A stretch of 64,000 nt of DNA from Sphingomonas gilva (GCF_003515075.1 NZ_QWLV01000001.1:248001-312000), one strand, 5' to 3'; shown: positions 1-8,209, counted from the first letter of the stretch. Made by a program: numbers and translations. The notes: generated by a model not told the origin, from the sequence alone.

Positions 1-1
1 C

Positions 2-301
2 TATGCGCTGCTGCGCGAGGCGGCGGGCGTGGCGGGCGATCCCGCGTTCGACGCGCAGATGGATGCGCGGGGCTGGCCGGCGCTCAAGGCGAAGCTCGCG
101 GCGATCTTCGCCACGCGCACGCGCGACGAATGGTGCGCCGTGATGGAAGGCACCGACATCTGCTTCGCCCCGGTGCTGACGCCGGGCGAGGCGCCCGCGC
201 ATCCGCACAATGTGGCGCGCGGGACATTCGTCGAAGTGGACGGACTGACCCAGCCCGCGCCCGCGCCGCGATTCTCGATACCGGCGAGCAAGGGGCCGTG
301 A
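2..301 (+). CDS. CaiB/BaiF (class III) CoA-transferase, C-terminal end only
   Basis: Only the last 99 codons are present; the gene begins upstream of the window. The visible part has the C-terminal pattern of class III CoA-transferases and alpha-methylacyl-CoA racemases: a WPALKAKLAAIF helix, a TRDEW segment, then CFAPVLTPGEAPAHPHN, the region that closes the small domain. The family moves CoA between acyl-CoA and a carboxylic acid or racemises 2-methylacyl-CoA in the cytoplasm. The catalytic Asp lies outside the window, so the substrate cannot be judged. The frame is clear although the N-terminus is missing. Confidence 0.85.
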   Translation, partial: YALLREAAGVAGDPAFDAQMDARGWPALKAKLAAIFATRTRDEWCAVMEGTDICFAPVLTPGEAPAHPHNVARGTFVEVDGLTQPAPAPRFSIPASKGP

Positions 302-377
302 AGCAGAACTTGAACGGAACGGTTGGTTGGGCGCAGAACAGGCGTACTGCTCGTTCGGCAACTCAAGGGGAGCATGA

Positions 378-536
378 ATGGGTTGGCTGATAGAATTCGC
401 CATTCAGACGGTCGCCGACATTTTCGGGTATGCCGCCGGCCGCAAACGGCCTTGGTGGGTTGAGGCGGTCGCCTCGCTTGGATGCTTTCTCGTCCTAGGC
501 GCGCCGGCACTGCTGCTTTGGCTGCTGCTGCGCTGA
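378..536 (+). CDS. Small membrane protein, 52 aa, unknown function
   Basis: A short reading frame starts at an ATG preceded by AAGGGGA at a suitable distance. The protein has an amphipathic N-terminus (MGWLIEFAIQTVADIFGYAA), a basic patch GRKRPWW, and one hydrophobic helix (ASLGCFLVLGAPALLLWLLL) that ends in a single Arg. This predicts a single-pass inner-membrane peptide with the basic patch in the cytoplasm. Similar small proteins occur in sphingomonads but I do not recognise a named family. It stands alone between the CoA-transferase end and a convergent VOC gene. Coding status is inferred from the ribosome site and the hydrophobicity pattern. Confidence 0.5.
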   Translation: MGWLIEFAIQTVADIFGYAAGRKRPWWVEAVASLGCFLVLGAPALLLWLLLR

Positions 537-573
537 GGCTTCGTGGATACGAGATTAAGGCGAAGGCCGGCAG

Positions 574-951
574 CTACACCGCCGAATAGGTGACCGCCTC
601 GATCTTGTTGCCGTCGGGATCGCGCACGAAGGCGCCATAATAGTTGGCGTTGTATTCGGGACGCAGGCCCGGCGCGCCGGCGTCGCTGCCGCCGTTGTCG
701 AGCGCCGTCCGATAGAAGCGGTCGACCATCGCGCGATCCTCCGCGGTGAAGGCGATGTGCACGCCGTTGCCCGGTGTCGCGGGATTGCCGTCGACCGGGG
801 TCTCGATGCTGAGCAGGAACGCGCCGATGCCGTAATCGAGCGATTCGCTATCGGCATCCATCCGCCGCAGACCGACGACCGCCATCACCGGATCGTAAAA
901 GGTGCGAGCGCGCGCCGTATCGTTGGTGCCGACCGAAAGGTGATGGATCAT
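574..951 (-). CDS. VOC-family (glyoxalase/dioxygenase superfamily) protein
   Basis: This 125-aa protein has one beta-alpha-beta-beta-beta vicinal-oxygen-chelate unit repeated twice. Likely metal ligands are the N-terminal His (MIHHLSVG), the His of GVHIAFTAED near residue 65, and the Glu of GNKIEAVTY near the C-terminus. RDPDGNKIE is the usual closing motif. The family includes glyoxalase I, fosfomycin-resistance proteins and ring-cleavage dioxygenases, and the sequence does not say which reaction applies. Single-domain VOC proteins like this are usually cytosolic homodimers. The ATG follows GAGGAGCAGCC, a good ribosome site. Confidence 0.85.
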   Translation of the reverse strand: MIHHLSVGTNDTARARTFYDPVMAVVGLRRMDADSESLDYGIGAFLLSIETPVDGNPATPGNGVHIAFTAEDRAMVDRFYRTALDNGGSDAGAPGLRPEYNANYYGAFVRDPDGNKIEAVTYSAV

Positions 952-1030
952 GGCTGCTCCTCCTCGTCCGTTGCGGAAGAACGACGGAGTCCGGGCAGGT
1001 TTCCCTAGTTCAATGCCACCTCACCAATCT

Positions 1031-1121
1031 CGTCATGCCGGACTTGTTCCGGCATCCATCGTGCCACAAGCTCGAACCACGCTCGGGGATGGATGGACCC
1101 CGGAACAAGTCCGGGGTGACG
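1031..1121. repeat. Palindromic intergenic repeat, family A copy 1
   Basis: Two inverted arms, GGACTTGTTCC near the left end and GGAACAAGTCC near the right, flank a spacer of about 50 nt. A second copy lies at 8062-8170. The arms can pair into a hairpin between the convergent ends around gpmA and the VOC gene, so it may also act as a transcription stop. It resembles a REP/BIME-type element. Confidence 0.7.
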
Positions 1122-1147
1122 GGCTGTGAAGGGTTGTTGTTGCTGGT

Positions 1148-1840
1148 TCAGTCGGCCCGCTCGCTCAGATAATAGCGGTCGGTCGCGGTCAGATCGTCGG
1201 CGAGTTCGTAGACCATCGGCTGGCCGGTCGGGATCTCGAGGCCGGCGATGTCGGCGTCCGAGATGCCCGATAGGTGCTTGACCAGCGCGCGCAGCGAATT
1301 GCCGTGGGCGGAGACCAGCACGCGCTTGCCGGCCTTGAGCTCGGGCGCGATGCGCGCCTCCCAATAGGGCAGTACGCGGGCGATGGTGTCCTTCAGGCTC
1401 TCGGTCTGCGGGATGGGGACGCCCTTGTAGCGGATGTCCTGGGCGAGATCCCAGGGCGATCCTTCCTCGGGCAAGGGCGGCGGGATGTCGAAGCTCCTCC
1501 GCCACAGCTTGACCTGATCGTCGCCGTGCTTCGCCGCGGTCTCCGCCTTGTCGAGCCCGGTCAGCCCGCCATAATGGCGCTCGTTCAGCCGCCAGTCCTT
1601 CTCGACCGGCAGCCACAGCCGCCCCATCGCCTCCAGCGCGAGGTTGAGCGTCTTGATCGCGCGCGTCTGGAAGCTGGTGAAGGTCAGGTCGAAATCGAGC
1701 CCCGCCGCCTTCATCGCCTCGCCCGCTGCCCAGGCTTCATTGACGCCTTGTTCGGTCAGGTCGACATCCCACCAGCCGGTGAAGCGGTTCTCCAGGTTCC
1801 AGGAGGATTGGCCGTGGCGGATCAGGACGAGCGTGGGCAT
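1148..1840 (-). CDS. gpmA: 2,3-bisphosphoglycerate-dependent phosphoglycerate mutase
   Basis: Converts 3-phosphoglycerate to 2-phosphoglycerate in glycolysis through a phosphohistidine intermediate. The 230-aa length is normal for bacterial dPGM. Signature features are present: [10 protein letters not shown] with the phosphorylated His at residue 9, [13 protein letters not shown], the acid [16 protein letters not shown] near residue 85, and the second catalytic His in [15 protein letters not shown] near residue 180. The gene is monocistronic. The start is the ATG giving [10 protein letters not shown], which puts the active-site motif at its usual distance from the N-terminus. Confidence 0.97.
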   Translation of the reverse strand: MPTLVLIRHGQSSWNLENRFTGWWDVDLTEQGVNEAWAAGEAMKAAGLDFDLTFTSFQTRAIKTLNLALEAMGRLWLPVEKDWRLNERHYGGLTGLDKAETAAKHGDDQVKLWRRSFDIPPPLPEEGSPWDLAQDIRYKGVPIPQTESLKDTIARVLPYWEARIAPELKAGKRVLVSAHGNSLRALVKHLSGISDADIAGLEIPTGQPMVYELADDLTATDRYYLSERAD

Positions 1841-1877
1841 GGGGACTCCTGTGGCGGGGCGTTCGCGCGCTCCCTAA

Positions 1878-1921
1878 AGCGCTTCATGGAAAAGTGCGAC
1901 AGCGCTTCATGGAAAAGTGCG
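1878..1921. repeat. Short direct tandem duplication
   Basis: A 21-nt unit beginning AGCGCTTCATGG occurs twice without a mismatch, separated by 2 nt. It lies just upstream of gpmA on the minus strand, between gpmA and the GNAT gene. It may be a recent slippage or a duplicated regulatory site. Confidence 0.8.
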
Positions 1922-1993
1922 GCCCCTCTGCCCGTTCGAGAACGGCGCTTCGACAAGCTCAGCCCGCGCGGGATGGAGGAGAGAGAATCGAAA

Positions 1994-2452
1994 CTAAAGC
2001 GTGCGCGACATGAACCGGCTGAACGGATCGGGGCGGTAATCGGCGAAGGGCGGACATTCGGTGAAGCCGAACAGGCGGTAGAGCCGGTGCGCCGCGTCGA
2101 ACGCCTCGCCCGATCCGGTCTCCAGGCTCAGCCGGCGATAGCCGCGCGCGCGGGCGGTCTCCATCATGCGCTCGAGCAGCCGAGCGGCAACCCCCTTGCG
2201 CAGATGCTCGGGCGCGGTGCGCATCGACTTGATCTCGCCATGCCCGGCGTCGAGCTGCTTCAGCGCGCCGCAGCCGAGCAGCGCGTCGCCGGTCCAGGCG
2301 CTCCAGAAGGTCACGTCGGCGGCCCCCAGGCCCGACAGGTCGAGGAAATGGCAGCTGCCCGGCGGCGAGTTCGCCAGCATCCCGGCGAAATGCTGCTGGA
2401 GCAGGCCGATGACCGCGGGATGATCGAGCCCGCCCTCGCGCAGCTCGATCAC
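1994..2452 (-). CDS. GNAT-family N-acetyltransferase
   Basis: Likely acetyl-CoA-dependent acetyltransferase of 152 aa. Motif A is visible as RTAPEHLRKGVAARLLERM, followed by a motif B-like segment with LYRLFGFTEC. The preceding strand, with the LLGCGALKQLDAGHGEIKSM pattern, fits the central beta sheet of GNATs. The chosen start is a GTG whose last two bases overlap the TGA of the carboxypeptidase gene (GTGA). This gives MIELREGGLDHPAV and is preferred over a longer frame inside the upstream gene. It is translationally coupled to the M14 gene. The substrate is unknown. Confidence 0.85.
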   Translation of the reverse strand: MIELREGGLDHPAVIGLLQQHFAGMLANSPPGSCHFLDLSGLGAADVTFWSAWTGDALLGCGALKQLDAGHGEIKSMRTAPEHLRKGVAARLLERMMETARARGYRRLSLETGSGEAFDAAHRLYRLFGFTECPPFADYRPDPFSRFMSRTL

Positions 2453-3579
2453 AGATCGTCGATCATCGCCGCCAGGTTGGCGAGGCAATCATGCGCGAGC
2501 CGGCGGCAGCGATCGGGCGACCAGCCGGTGGCGGGATCGGGCAGGTCCTCATGATCCTTGAACGGCATCTCCAGCGTCATCGCGACCGCGCCGAAGCGTT
2601 CGGCGAGCTGGTTGGTCGACATCGACAGGTTGGCCTTGCCCGCGGGCGCGGTGGCGTAGCCCTGCCTGGTCTGGAACAGCGCCGAGCGTTCGGCGAGCGT
2701 ATCGCGGAAGCGGTAGAATTTCGCGCCGAGCGCGTCGGTCCAGCCGGGAATGCCCTCGAACCCGGCGAGGAAGTTGGCGGGGATCGCCTCGTCGCCATGG
2801 ACGTCCATCGCGAAGGTGACGCCGGTCTGATCCATCGCGTTCCTGACCGCGAGCACCTCGGGGCTGCGCTCGGGCGTCGGATCGTGCCATTCGCGGTTGA
2901 GGTTCACGCCGGCGGCGTTGGTGCGCAGATGGCCGCGGAAGCTGCCGTCCGGATTCATGTTGGGCACGATGTGGAAGGTCGCCTTGCGCCTGAGCGCCGC
3001 GGCGTCGGCGTTATCCGCGTCGGTCAGCCAGTCGAGCGCGCCTTCCATCCACCATTCGGCCATCGTCTCGCCGGGATGCTGGCGCGCGTAGAGCCACACG
3101 GTCTTCGCGCCCTCGCCCAATGTCAGGCAATCGAGCGGGCGGCCGTCGAGCGTGGCGCCCAACTGGCGCGCCGCGACGCCCGGCATCGCCGCCATCCGCC
3201 CGACCAGATCATGGTGCCGCTCCATCGAATAGGGGGCGAAATAGGCGAACCAGGCGATGTCGGCATCGGCGTCGCTGCTTGCCGGCCAGTCGAATTCGAG
3301 CACACCGCCGGCATAGCGGGTGTCGACGGTCGTCCACGCTTGCCGGTCGGTCGAAATGCGTGCGCGATAGCCGGGCCAGCCGTCCGGATAGGCCGATCCG
3401 CCGGCGTTGAGGATGCGGAAGGTCAGCGCGCGGCCGCGGATGCCCGCGGCGCGGAAGTGGAACCACTGGTAGAAGTCGGATTCGTGATCCTTGACGATTT
3501 CGAGGTCGATCCGGTCGTCCTCGATGGCGATGAGGCGGATGTTGCCGCTGTCGAAGGCGGCCGAGATCTGGACGGTCAT
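2449..3579 (-). CDS. M14-family zinc carboxypeptidase, cytosolic carboxypeptidase type
   Basis: 376 aa with no signal peptide. An N-terminal beta-sandwich-like domain (residues 1-130) precedes the M14 catalytic domain, as in the bacterial relatives of eukaryotic AGTPBP/CCP deglutamylases. Zinc ligands are H and E in RQHPGETMAEWW and the later His in FAMDVHGDE. NLNREW supplies the substrate-binding Asn-Arg, and MTLEMPFKD carries the catalytic Glu. The ATG overlaps the TGA of the upstream lipoprotein gene (ATGA). The natural peptide substrate is unknown; the family removes C-terminal amino acids such as glutamate. Confidence 0.9.
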   Translation of the reverse strand: MTVQISAAFDSGNIRLIAIEDDRIDLEIVKDHESDFYQWFHFRAAGIRGRALTFRILNAGGSAYPDGWPGYRARISTDRQAWTTVDTRYAGGVLEFDWPASSDADADIAWFAYFAPYSMERHHDLVGRMAAMPGVAARQLGATLDGRPLDCLTLGEGAKTVWLYARQHPGETMAEWWMEGALDWLTDADNADAAALRRKATFHIVPNMNPDGSFRGHLRTNAAGVNLNREWHDPTPERSPEVLAVRNAMDQTGVTFAMDVHGDEAIPANFLAGFEGIPGWTDALGAKFYRFRDTLAERSALFQTRQGYATAPAGKANLSMSTNQLAERFGAVAMTLEMPFKDHEDLPDPATGWSPDRCRRLAHDCLANLAAMIDDL

Positions 3580-4172
3580 TTGACCGTGATAGTCTCGCCC
3601 GATCGTCCGGGGAACCCCGCGAACAGTGCGCGCGCCAGCTTTTCGGCGGCGATGCCGGGCTGGGCGGCGGGGTTGGAGCCGCGCGCCTCGGTCTGCGCCC
3701 GGCCTTCCCAGATCACCTCGTCGCCCTGGCGGCGCTTGATCCGGACCGAAAGCTCGCTGACGACGATATCGCCGCCCTTGCCGCCGCCGATGCCGAAGCT
3801 CAGGCCCCCGCCCAGGCCGAGACCCGATCGCCGGCCGCCCGAAAAGCCGCCCGCGCCGATGCCGATCGACACCGGCGAGCGCTCGGGCCCGCCGACGCGG
3901 TTGGCGCGGGTGAAGCCGGCATCGGCGACGAACTCGGTGCCGAGATTGCCTTGCGCGACGCTGTAGCCGGCGCGGGCGAGCTCCTGCTCCACCGCGGCGG
4001 CATAGCTCGCATATTCGAGGCTGGGCGCGGCCTCGCCCAGCGGCGCGACCATGATCGTGCCGCGCGCGATCGGCTCGCCCAGATGGAAGCGCGTGACCTC
4101 GACCGGCGACACCGTCGTCGCGCATCCGGCGAGCATCAGCGCCGCCGTCAGTCCCAGTGCCACGCCACGCAT
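3576..4172 (-). CDS. DUF4136-type lipoprotein
   Basis: 198 aa. The N-terminus [18 protein letters not shown] is a lipoprotein signal with lipobox LAGC, so the mature protein should be lipid-anchored in the periplasm or outer membrane. The body has the alternating beta pattern of DUF4136 proteins ([19 protein letters not shown] near the start; [18 protein letters not shown] and [13 protein letters not shown] near the end) with a Gly-rich insert around residues 120-150. The function of the family is not known. The start at 4172 is chosen because GGGAG lies six bases upstream; an alternative ATG 39 nt further upstream would put a charged extension before the signal. It is first in a three-gene overlapping set with the carboxypeptidase and acetyltransferase. 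Confidence 0.8.
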   Translation of the reverse strand: MRGVALGLTAALMLAGCATTVSPVEVTRFHLGEPIARGTIMVAPLGEAAPSLEYASYAAAVEQELARAGYSVAQGNLGTEFVADAGFTRANRVGGPERSPVSIGIGAGGFSGGRRSGLGLGGGLSFGIGGGKGGDIVVSELSVRIKRRQGDEVIWEGRAQTEARGSNPAAQPGIAAEKLARALFAGFPGRSGETITVK

Positions 4173-4329
4173 AAGCCACTCCCGTCGCTGGATTCGCTCA
4201 CCTTGTCGCACTAACGGCGGGCGACGGCAATTTGCTTCGTGGCGGGCAAGGGACTTGACCTTCGCGGCCCATGCGCATAGGCGCGGCGCTCATTTTCCGC
4301 AGTTCCAGATACGAAGAAGCGAATCGATC

Positions 4330-4455
4330 ATGAAGATCCGCAACAGCCTCAAGTCGCTCAAGGGCCGTCACCGCGACAACCGCGTGATCCGCCGCCGCGG
4401 CCGCACCTATGTGATCAACAAGACCAACCGCCGCTTCAAGGCCCGCCAGGGCTGA
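4330..4455 (+). CDS. ykgO: 50S ribosomal protein L36 (zinc-free, YkgO/RpmJ type)
   Basis: 41 aa, very basic, with the L36 pattern [17 protein letters not shown] then [19 protein letters not shown]. The Cys residues that bind zinc in C+ L36 proteins are absent, as in alphaproteobacterial forms. It binds 23S rRNA in the large subunit. It sits alone upstream of a HAD phosphatase gene, with its stop two bases before that gene's GTG start. Confidence 0.95.
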   Translation: MKIRNSLKSLKGRHRDNRVIRRRGRTYVINKTNRRFKARQG

Positions 4456-4457
4456 GC

Positions 4458-5069
4458 GTGCCGGTCGAGGCCGTCGTCTTCGACGTCGGCAACGTCCTCT
4501 ACAGCTGGGAGCCGCGGTTCCTCTACGAGCGCCTGATCGACGACGAGTCCGCGCTCGCCGCGTTTCTGCGCGATGTCGTCACCCCCGAATGGCATTTCCA
4601 GCACGACGCCGGGCGGCCCTTCGCCGAAACCTCGGCCGAGCTGATCGCCCGCTTTCCCGAGCATGAGGCGCTGATCGCCGCCTGGGGGCCGCGCTTCAAC
4701 GAAAGCATCGGCCCGGCGATCCCCGGCATGGCCGAACTGGTGGCGGAGATCGATGCCGCCGGCGTGCCGCTCTACGCCATCACCAATTTCTCCGGCGAGT
4801 TCTGGAAGCCCTTCCGCGCGCGCGAGGCGGCGCTGTTCGACCGCTTCCGCGACGTGGTGGTGTCGGGTGACGAGAGGCTGCTCAAGCCCGATCCCGCGAT
4901 CTACGCGCTGGCGCTCGAACGCTTCGGGCTGAAGGGGCCGGACGCGATCTTCATCGACGACCGCGCGGAGAATGTCGCCGGCGCCGAAGCGGCGGGGATG
5001 CGGGGCCACCTGTTCCGCGATGCGGCGACGTTGCGGGCGGAGCTGGTCGCGCTGGGGCTGCTTGCCTAG
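4458..5069 (+). CDS. HAD-superfamily phosphatase, YihX-like
   Basis: 203 aa. Motif I is FDVGNVLYSW with nucleophile Asp9; the second Asp of the classic DxD is replaced by Asn, as in YihX-type alpha-glucose-1-phosphatases and related HADs. Motif II is AITNFS near residue 110, motif III is the Lys in LLKPDPAIY, and motif IV is IFIDDRAENV. The alpha-helical cap lies at about residues 15-85. The GTG start is placed two bases after the L36 stop, which suggests cotranscription. The substrate is a phosphorylated small molecule that cannot be named from sequence. Confidence 0.88.
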   Translation: MPVEAVVFDVGNVLYSWEPRFLYERLIDDESALAAFLRDVVTPEWHFQHDAGRPFAETSAELIARFPEHEALIAAWGPRFNESIGPAIPGMAELVAEIDAAGVPLYAITNFSGEFWKPFRAREAALFDRFRDVVVSGDERLLKPDPAIYALALERFGLKGPDAIFIDDRAENVAGAEAAGMRGHLFRDAATLRAELVALGLLA

Positions 5070-5090
5070 CCTGCCAATTGTGACTACATG

Positions 5091-5109
5091 TGGACACCAT
5101 TGGAGTCCA
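5091..5109. promoter_or_regulatory. Inverted repeat, likely operator of the Phd/PIN module
   Basis: TGGAC and GTCCA are separated by nine bases and flanked on both sides by ACATG, ending four bases before the antitoxin ATG. Phd/YefM antitoxins bind palindromes over their own promoter, so this is a natural operator. The assignment is an inference from symmetry and position. Confidence 0.5.
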
Positions 5110-5112
5110 TAC

Positions 5113-5415
5113 ATGGAAATGTCCGTCCGCGAAGCTCGCGCCAAATTCTCGCACGCGCTCGCCGCCGCTGAGCGCGGGGAGCGCGTGGTCATCACCAAGC
5201 ACGGCAAGCCCGTCGCGGAGCTGGGGCCGCCCGCGCCAAGGAAGGGCGGCATCGACTTCGACCATCTGGAAAAGGTGCGCAAGAAGCTGGGGCTGGATAA
5301 GAAGTACGCCCACCTGACCTTGGATGAGAAGTGGCGCGAGGAATTTGACGACCCCGCGTGGGGCCGCGAGATATTCGGGCTTGGCGATGATTGGGACCCG
5401 AGCAAACCCTGGTGA
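5113..5415 (+). CDS. Type II toxin-antitoxin antitoxin, Phd/YefM family
   Basis: 100 aa. The N-terminal fold is typical of Phd: MSVREARAKFSHALAAAERG, then ERVVITKHGKPVAELGPP. The C-terminal half (residues 50-100) is longer and more acidic than usual and ends DDWDPSKPW. It should wrap around the toxin and block it. The ATG is chosen because it restores the conserved EMSVREAR start; it follows an inverted-repeat operator. The stop overlaps the toxin GTG by four bases, which couples their translation. Confidence 0.9.
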   Translation: MEMSVREARAKFSHALAAAERGERVVITKHGKPVAELGPPAPRKGGIDFDHLEKVRKKLGLDKKYAHLTLDEKWREEFDDPAWGREIFGLGDDWDPSKPW

Positions 5416-5810
5416 GGTTGTTGCTCGACACCCACTTTTTGGTCTGGCTAACCGGAAAACCCGAAGTCCTGACCGATCGAGACCGCGCCTTATTGTCGCG
5501 CGAAGATGTGGAGGTGTTCGCTTCGATCATCTCGCTCTGGGAAATTCGGATGAAGTGGCAGACCATTCGGTCGGATGGGACGCGCAAGGGTGACGTCAGC
5601 CCGGATTCGGCTGCGGCGCTTCTTGAGGAAAGCGGCTGGGCGGTCGCCACACTCGGAACCGACGACATTCTGGAACGTCTGCGTGCCCCGGCTCCCAATC
5701 GCGACCCTCATGACGAGATGCTGCTGGTTCACGCCCAGCGGCTTGGTGCGCAGTTGCTCACGCGTGACCGTCTCCTGGTTGCCCACCCGCTCGCCTACCG
5801 CTTCGGCTGA
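5412..5810 (+). CDS. PIN-domain toxin (VapC-like)
   Basis: 132 aa PIN ribonuclease of the group whose first strand reads RLLLDTHFLVWL. Acidic metal-binding residues are the Asp of LLLDTH, the Glu of ISLWEIRMK, and the Asp residues of NRDPHDEMLLVHAQ and LTRDRLL. Toxins of this family cleave tRNA or other RNA unless bound by the partner antitoxin. The GTG start overlaps the antitoxin TGA, placing the catalytic Asp at residue 6. The pair lies between the HAD gene and a convergent pyk gene. Confidence 0.9.
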   Translation: MRLLLDTHFLVWLTGKPEVLTDRDRALLSREDVEVFASIISLWEIRMKWQTIRSDGTRKGDVSPDSAAALLEESGWAVATLGTDDILERLRAPAPNRDPHDEMLLVHAQRLGAQLLTRDRLLVAHPLAYRFG

Positions 5811-5813
5811 GCG

Positions 5814-7271
5814 TCAGTCCTCATAGCCCTTGAGCTCGTCGCCGGTCAGGCGGACGACGTGGAGGACGTTGGTCGAACCCGGCACCCCGAAGGGCACGCC
5901 GGCCATCACGATGATGCGGTCGCCCGCCGCGGCCACCGCGTGGCGCAGCGCCATGCGCTTGGCCTTGGCGACCATCTCCTCGAAATTCTCGACATCGCGG
6001 GTGTGGACCGCGTGGACGCCCCACAGCAGGCCCAGCCGGCGCGCGGTCTCCAGCTTCGGCGTGAGCACCATCAGCGGCACCGACGGCCGCTCGCGCGCGA
6101 CGCGCCGCGCGGTCGAGCCGGACATGGTGAAGCAGATGATCGCGCGCGCGGAGACGGTGATGGCGATCGACTTGGCCGCCTCGGCCAGCGCGTCCGCCGT
6201 CGTCGGATCGGGCTTGGTGACGGTGAAGTGGACGCGGTCGCCATGCGCCGGATCGCGCTCCACCGCGTCCGCGATCGAGTTCATCATCGCAACCGATTCG
6301 ACCGGCCAGTCGCCCGCCGCGCTTTCGGCCGACAGCATGATCGCGTCCGCCCCGTCATAGACCGCGGTGGCGACGTCGGACACCTCGGCGCGCGTGGGCG
6401 AGGGCGAGGTGATCATCGATTCGAGCATCTGCGTCGCGACCACCACCGGCTTGCCCTGGCGGCGCGCGCTTTCGACGATGCGCTTCTGCAGGGGCGGCAC
6501 CGCCTGCGGCGGCAGCTCGACGCCCAGATCGCCGCGCGCGACCATCACCGCGTCGCACGCCTCGAGGATCTCGTCGAGCCGCTGGACCGCGGCGGGCTTC
6601 TCGATCTTCGCGAGCAAGGCGGCGCGCCCCGCGATCAGCCGGCGCGCCTCGGCCAGATCCTCGGGCCGCTGGACGAAGCTCAGCGCCACCCAGTCCACCC
6701 CCGCCTCGCAGGCGAAGGCGAGGTCCGACTGGTCCTTTTCGGTCATCGCCGCCAGCGGCAGCACGACGTCGGGCACGTTGAGGCCCTTGGAATTTGACAG
6801 CCGCCCGCCGACTTCGACGCGGGTGACGATGCGCTCGCCGCCGGCCTCCTCGACGCGCAGCACCAGCTTGCCGTCATCGAGCAGCAGGCGCGCATGCGGT
6901 TCGATCCCTTCGAAGATCTCGCGGTGCGGCAGCTCGACGCGCGACGACGTGCCGGGCGCGGGGTCGCGGTCGAGGACGAACCGCTCGCCCGTTTCCAGCA
7001 TCACCGCGCCGTCTGCGAACCTGCCGACGCGCAGCTTCGGCCCCTGGAGATCGGCCAGGATCGTGGTCGGCCGGCCATAATCGCGCTCGATCGCGCGGAT
7101 CGCGGCGATCAGCGGGCGTTTCGATTCCTGGTCGCCATGGCTCATGTTGATGCGGAAGGCGTCCGCCCCCGCGGCGAACAGCTTCGCCACCATCTCGGGC
7201 GTGCTTGAGGCCGGGCCGAGCGTGGCGAGGACGCGGACCTTGCGCGTGCGTGGGGGGATGATCCTGGCCAT
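5814..7271 (-). CDS. pyk: Pyruvate kinase
   Basis: 485 aa, full length. Converts phosphoenolpyruvate and ADP to pyruvate and ATP. The N-terminal RKVRVLATLGPASS and INMSHGD motifs, the active-site lysine segment ALLAKIEKPAAVQRLDEI, MVARGDLGVELP, and the MLESMITSPSPTRAEVSDVATAVYDG signature are all present. The C-terminal allosteric domain runs from about residue 350. The gene is monocistronic, with its stop three bases from the convergent PIN gene. Confidence 0.98.
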   Translation of the reverse strand: MARIIPPRTRKVRVLATLGPASSTPEMVAKLFAAGADAFRINMSHGDQESKRPLIAAIRAIERDYGRPTTILADLQGPKLRVGRFADGAVMLETGERFVLDRDPAPGTSSRVELPHREIFEGIEPHARLLLDDGKLVLRVEEAGGERIVTRVEVGGRLSNSKGLNVPDVVLPLAAMTEKDQSDLAFACEAGVDWVALSFVQRPEDLAEARRLIAGRAALLAKIEKPAAVQRLDEILEACDAVMVARGDLGVELPPQAVPPLQKRIVESARRQGKPVVVATQMLESMITSPSPTRAEVSDVATAVYDGADAIMLSAESAAGDWPVESVAMMNSIADAVERDPAHGDRVHFTVTKPDPTTADALAEAAKSIAITVSARAIICFTMSGSTARRVARERPSVPLMVLTPKLETARRLGLLWGVHAVHTRDVENFEEMVAKAKRMALRHAVAAAGDRIIVMAGVPFGVPGSTNVLHVVRLTGDELKGYED

Positions 7272-7360
7272 GCATATTCACCTTGGGTCCGGGGAGGGGC
7301 GGCTTTGCGGCAGCCCTCCTAGCCGGTATCGCGGGCCGATCAACCATCTGTGAGGGCGAA

Positions 7361-7726
7361 ATGACGATCGACGAACTCGACGATGCCGTAGCGGCGGCGG
7401 CCTTCCGCCGGCTGGTCCGGCATCTGCGCCACAGGAGCGATGCGCAGAATGTCGATCTGATGGGCCTGGGGGGCTTCTGCCGCAACTGCCTGTCGGATTG
7501 GATCGCCGAGGCCGGCGGGCTGGCGAAGGACGACGCGCGCGAAGCGATCTACGGCATGCCCTATGCCGAATGGAAGGCGAAGCATCAGATGGAGGCCAGC
7601 CCCGAACAGCTGGCGCGGATGGAGGCCAGCGTCGCGCGCAACAAGCGCGAGGATGCGCTTGACGAAGCGCTGGACGAGAGCTTTCCGGCCAGCGATCCGC
7701 CGGCGATGACAGAGCCGAATCGCTGA
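7361..7726 (+). CDS. DUF1244-domain protein with C-terminal DESFPASDPP tail
   Basis: 121 aa. Residues 5-75 match DUF1244: AFRRLVRHLRHRSDAQNVDLMGLGG in two parts, then FCRNCLSDW with a CxxC-like pair and AIYGMPYAEWKAKHQ. The function is unknown. The last 20 residues, LDEALDESFPASDPPAM, form a short motif that recurs at the ends of small alphaproteobacterial proteins. The ATG at 7361 follows GTGAGGG and is preferred over an upstream start that would add a low-complexity leader. It is divergent from pyk. Confidence 0.85.
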   Translation: MTIDELDDAVAAAAFRRLVRHLRHRSDAQNVDLMGLGGFCRNCLSDWIAEAGGLAKDDAREAIYGMPYAEWKAKHQMEASPEQLARMEASVARNKREDALDEALDESFPASDPPAMTEPNR

Positions 7727-7813
7727 CCGTGTAGGCCGGTTGAGCTTCTCGGGCGGCTGCCCTAGGAGTTCGCAACCGCCCCTGGGGGCGATTCACCACA
7801 TGCGGGGATTTTG

Positions 7814-8053
7814 ATGAGCGACGTTATCGCAGCCGAGCAGCTTCGCCTGTTCATCGAGCGGATCGAGCGGCTGGAGGAAGAGAAGAAGGGCATCGCCGAC
7901 GATATCAAGGATGTCTATGCCGAGGCGAAGTCCAACGGCTACGACGTCAAGACGATGCGCGCCATCGTTCGCCTGCGCCGCATGGAGAAGCATCACCGCG
8001 ACGAGGCCGAGGCGCTGCTGGAGACCTACAAGGCCGCGCTTGGTTTGGCATGA
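7814..8053 (+). CDS. gapR: GapR-family nucleoid-associated protein (DUF2312)
   Basis: 79 aa. Contains the DUF2312/GapR pattern: [19 protein letters not shown], then [20 protein letters not shown] and [10 protein letters not shown]. In Caulobacter, GapR binds overtwisted DNA ahead of replication and transcription and stimulates topoisomerases; the same role is inferred here. The N-terminal coiled coil mediates dimerisation. The ATG is used rather than the TTG one codon upstream. No cofactor motif is expected. Confidence 0.93.
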   Translation: MSDVIAAEQLRLFIERIERLEEEKKGIADDIKDVYAEAKSNGYDVKTMRAIVRLRRMEKHHRDEAEALLETYKAALGLA

Positions 8054-8061
8054 TCCCACTC

Positions 8062-8170
8062 ACCGTCACCCCGGACTTGTTCCGGGGTCCATGGTGCCGC
8101 ATGGGTAGCGCCCGATTTTCGGACGCCGCGCCTGCCGCTTGATGGACCCCGGAACAAGTCCGGGGTGACG
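8062..8170. repeat. Palindromic intergenic repeat, family A copy 2
   Basis: Same arms as 1031-1121: CCCCGGACTTGTTCCGGGG on the left and the inverted CCCCGGAACAAGTCCGGGG on the right, with a different spacer. It lies between gapR and the YbjQ gene, with no gene inside. Confidence 0.75.
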
Positions 8171-8209
8171 AAAGAAATAGGGTCTTAGCAACGCTCAGGG
8201 AGAATCCGC

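Noticed and set aside
4200..4329. A sigma-70 promoter for L36 at TTGACC (4255-4260)
   Set aside because: The -10 region in the right window is weak (CATAGG at 15-base spacing), so I do not list it as a feature.
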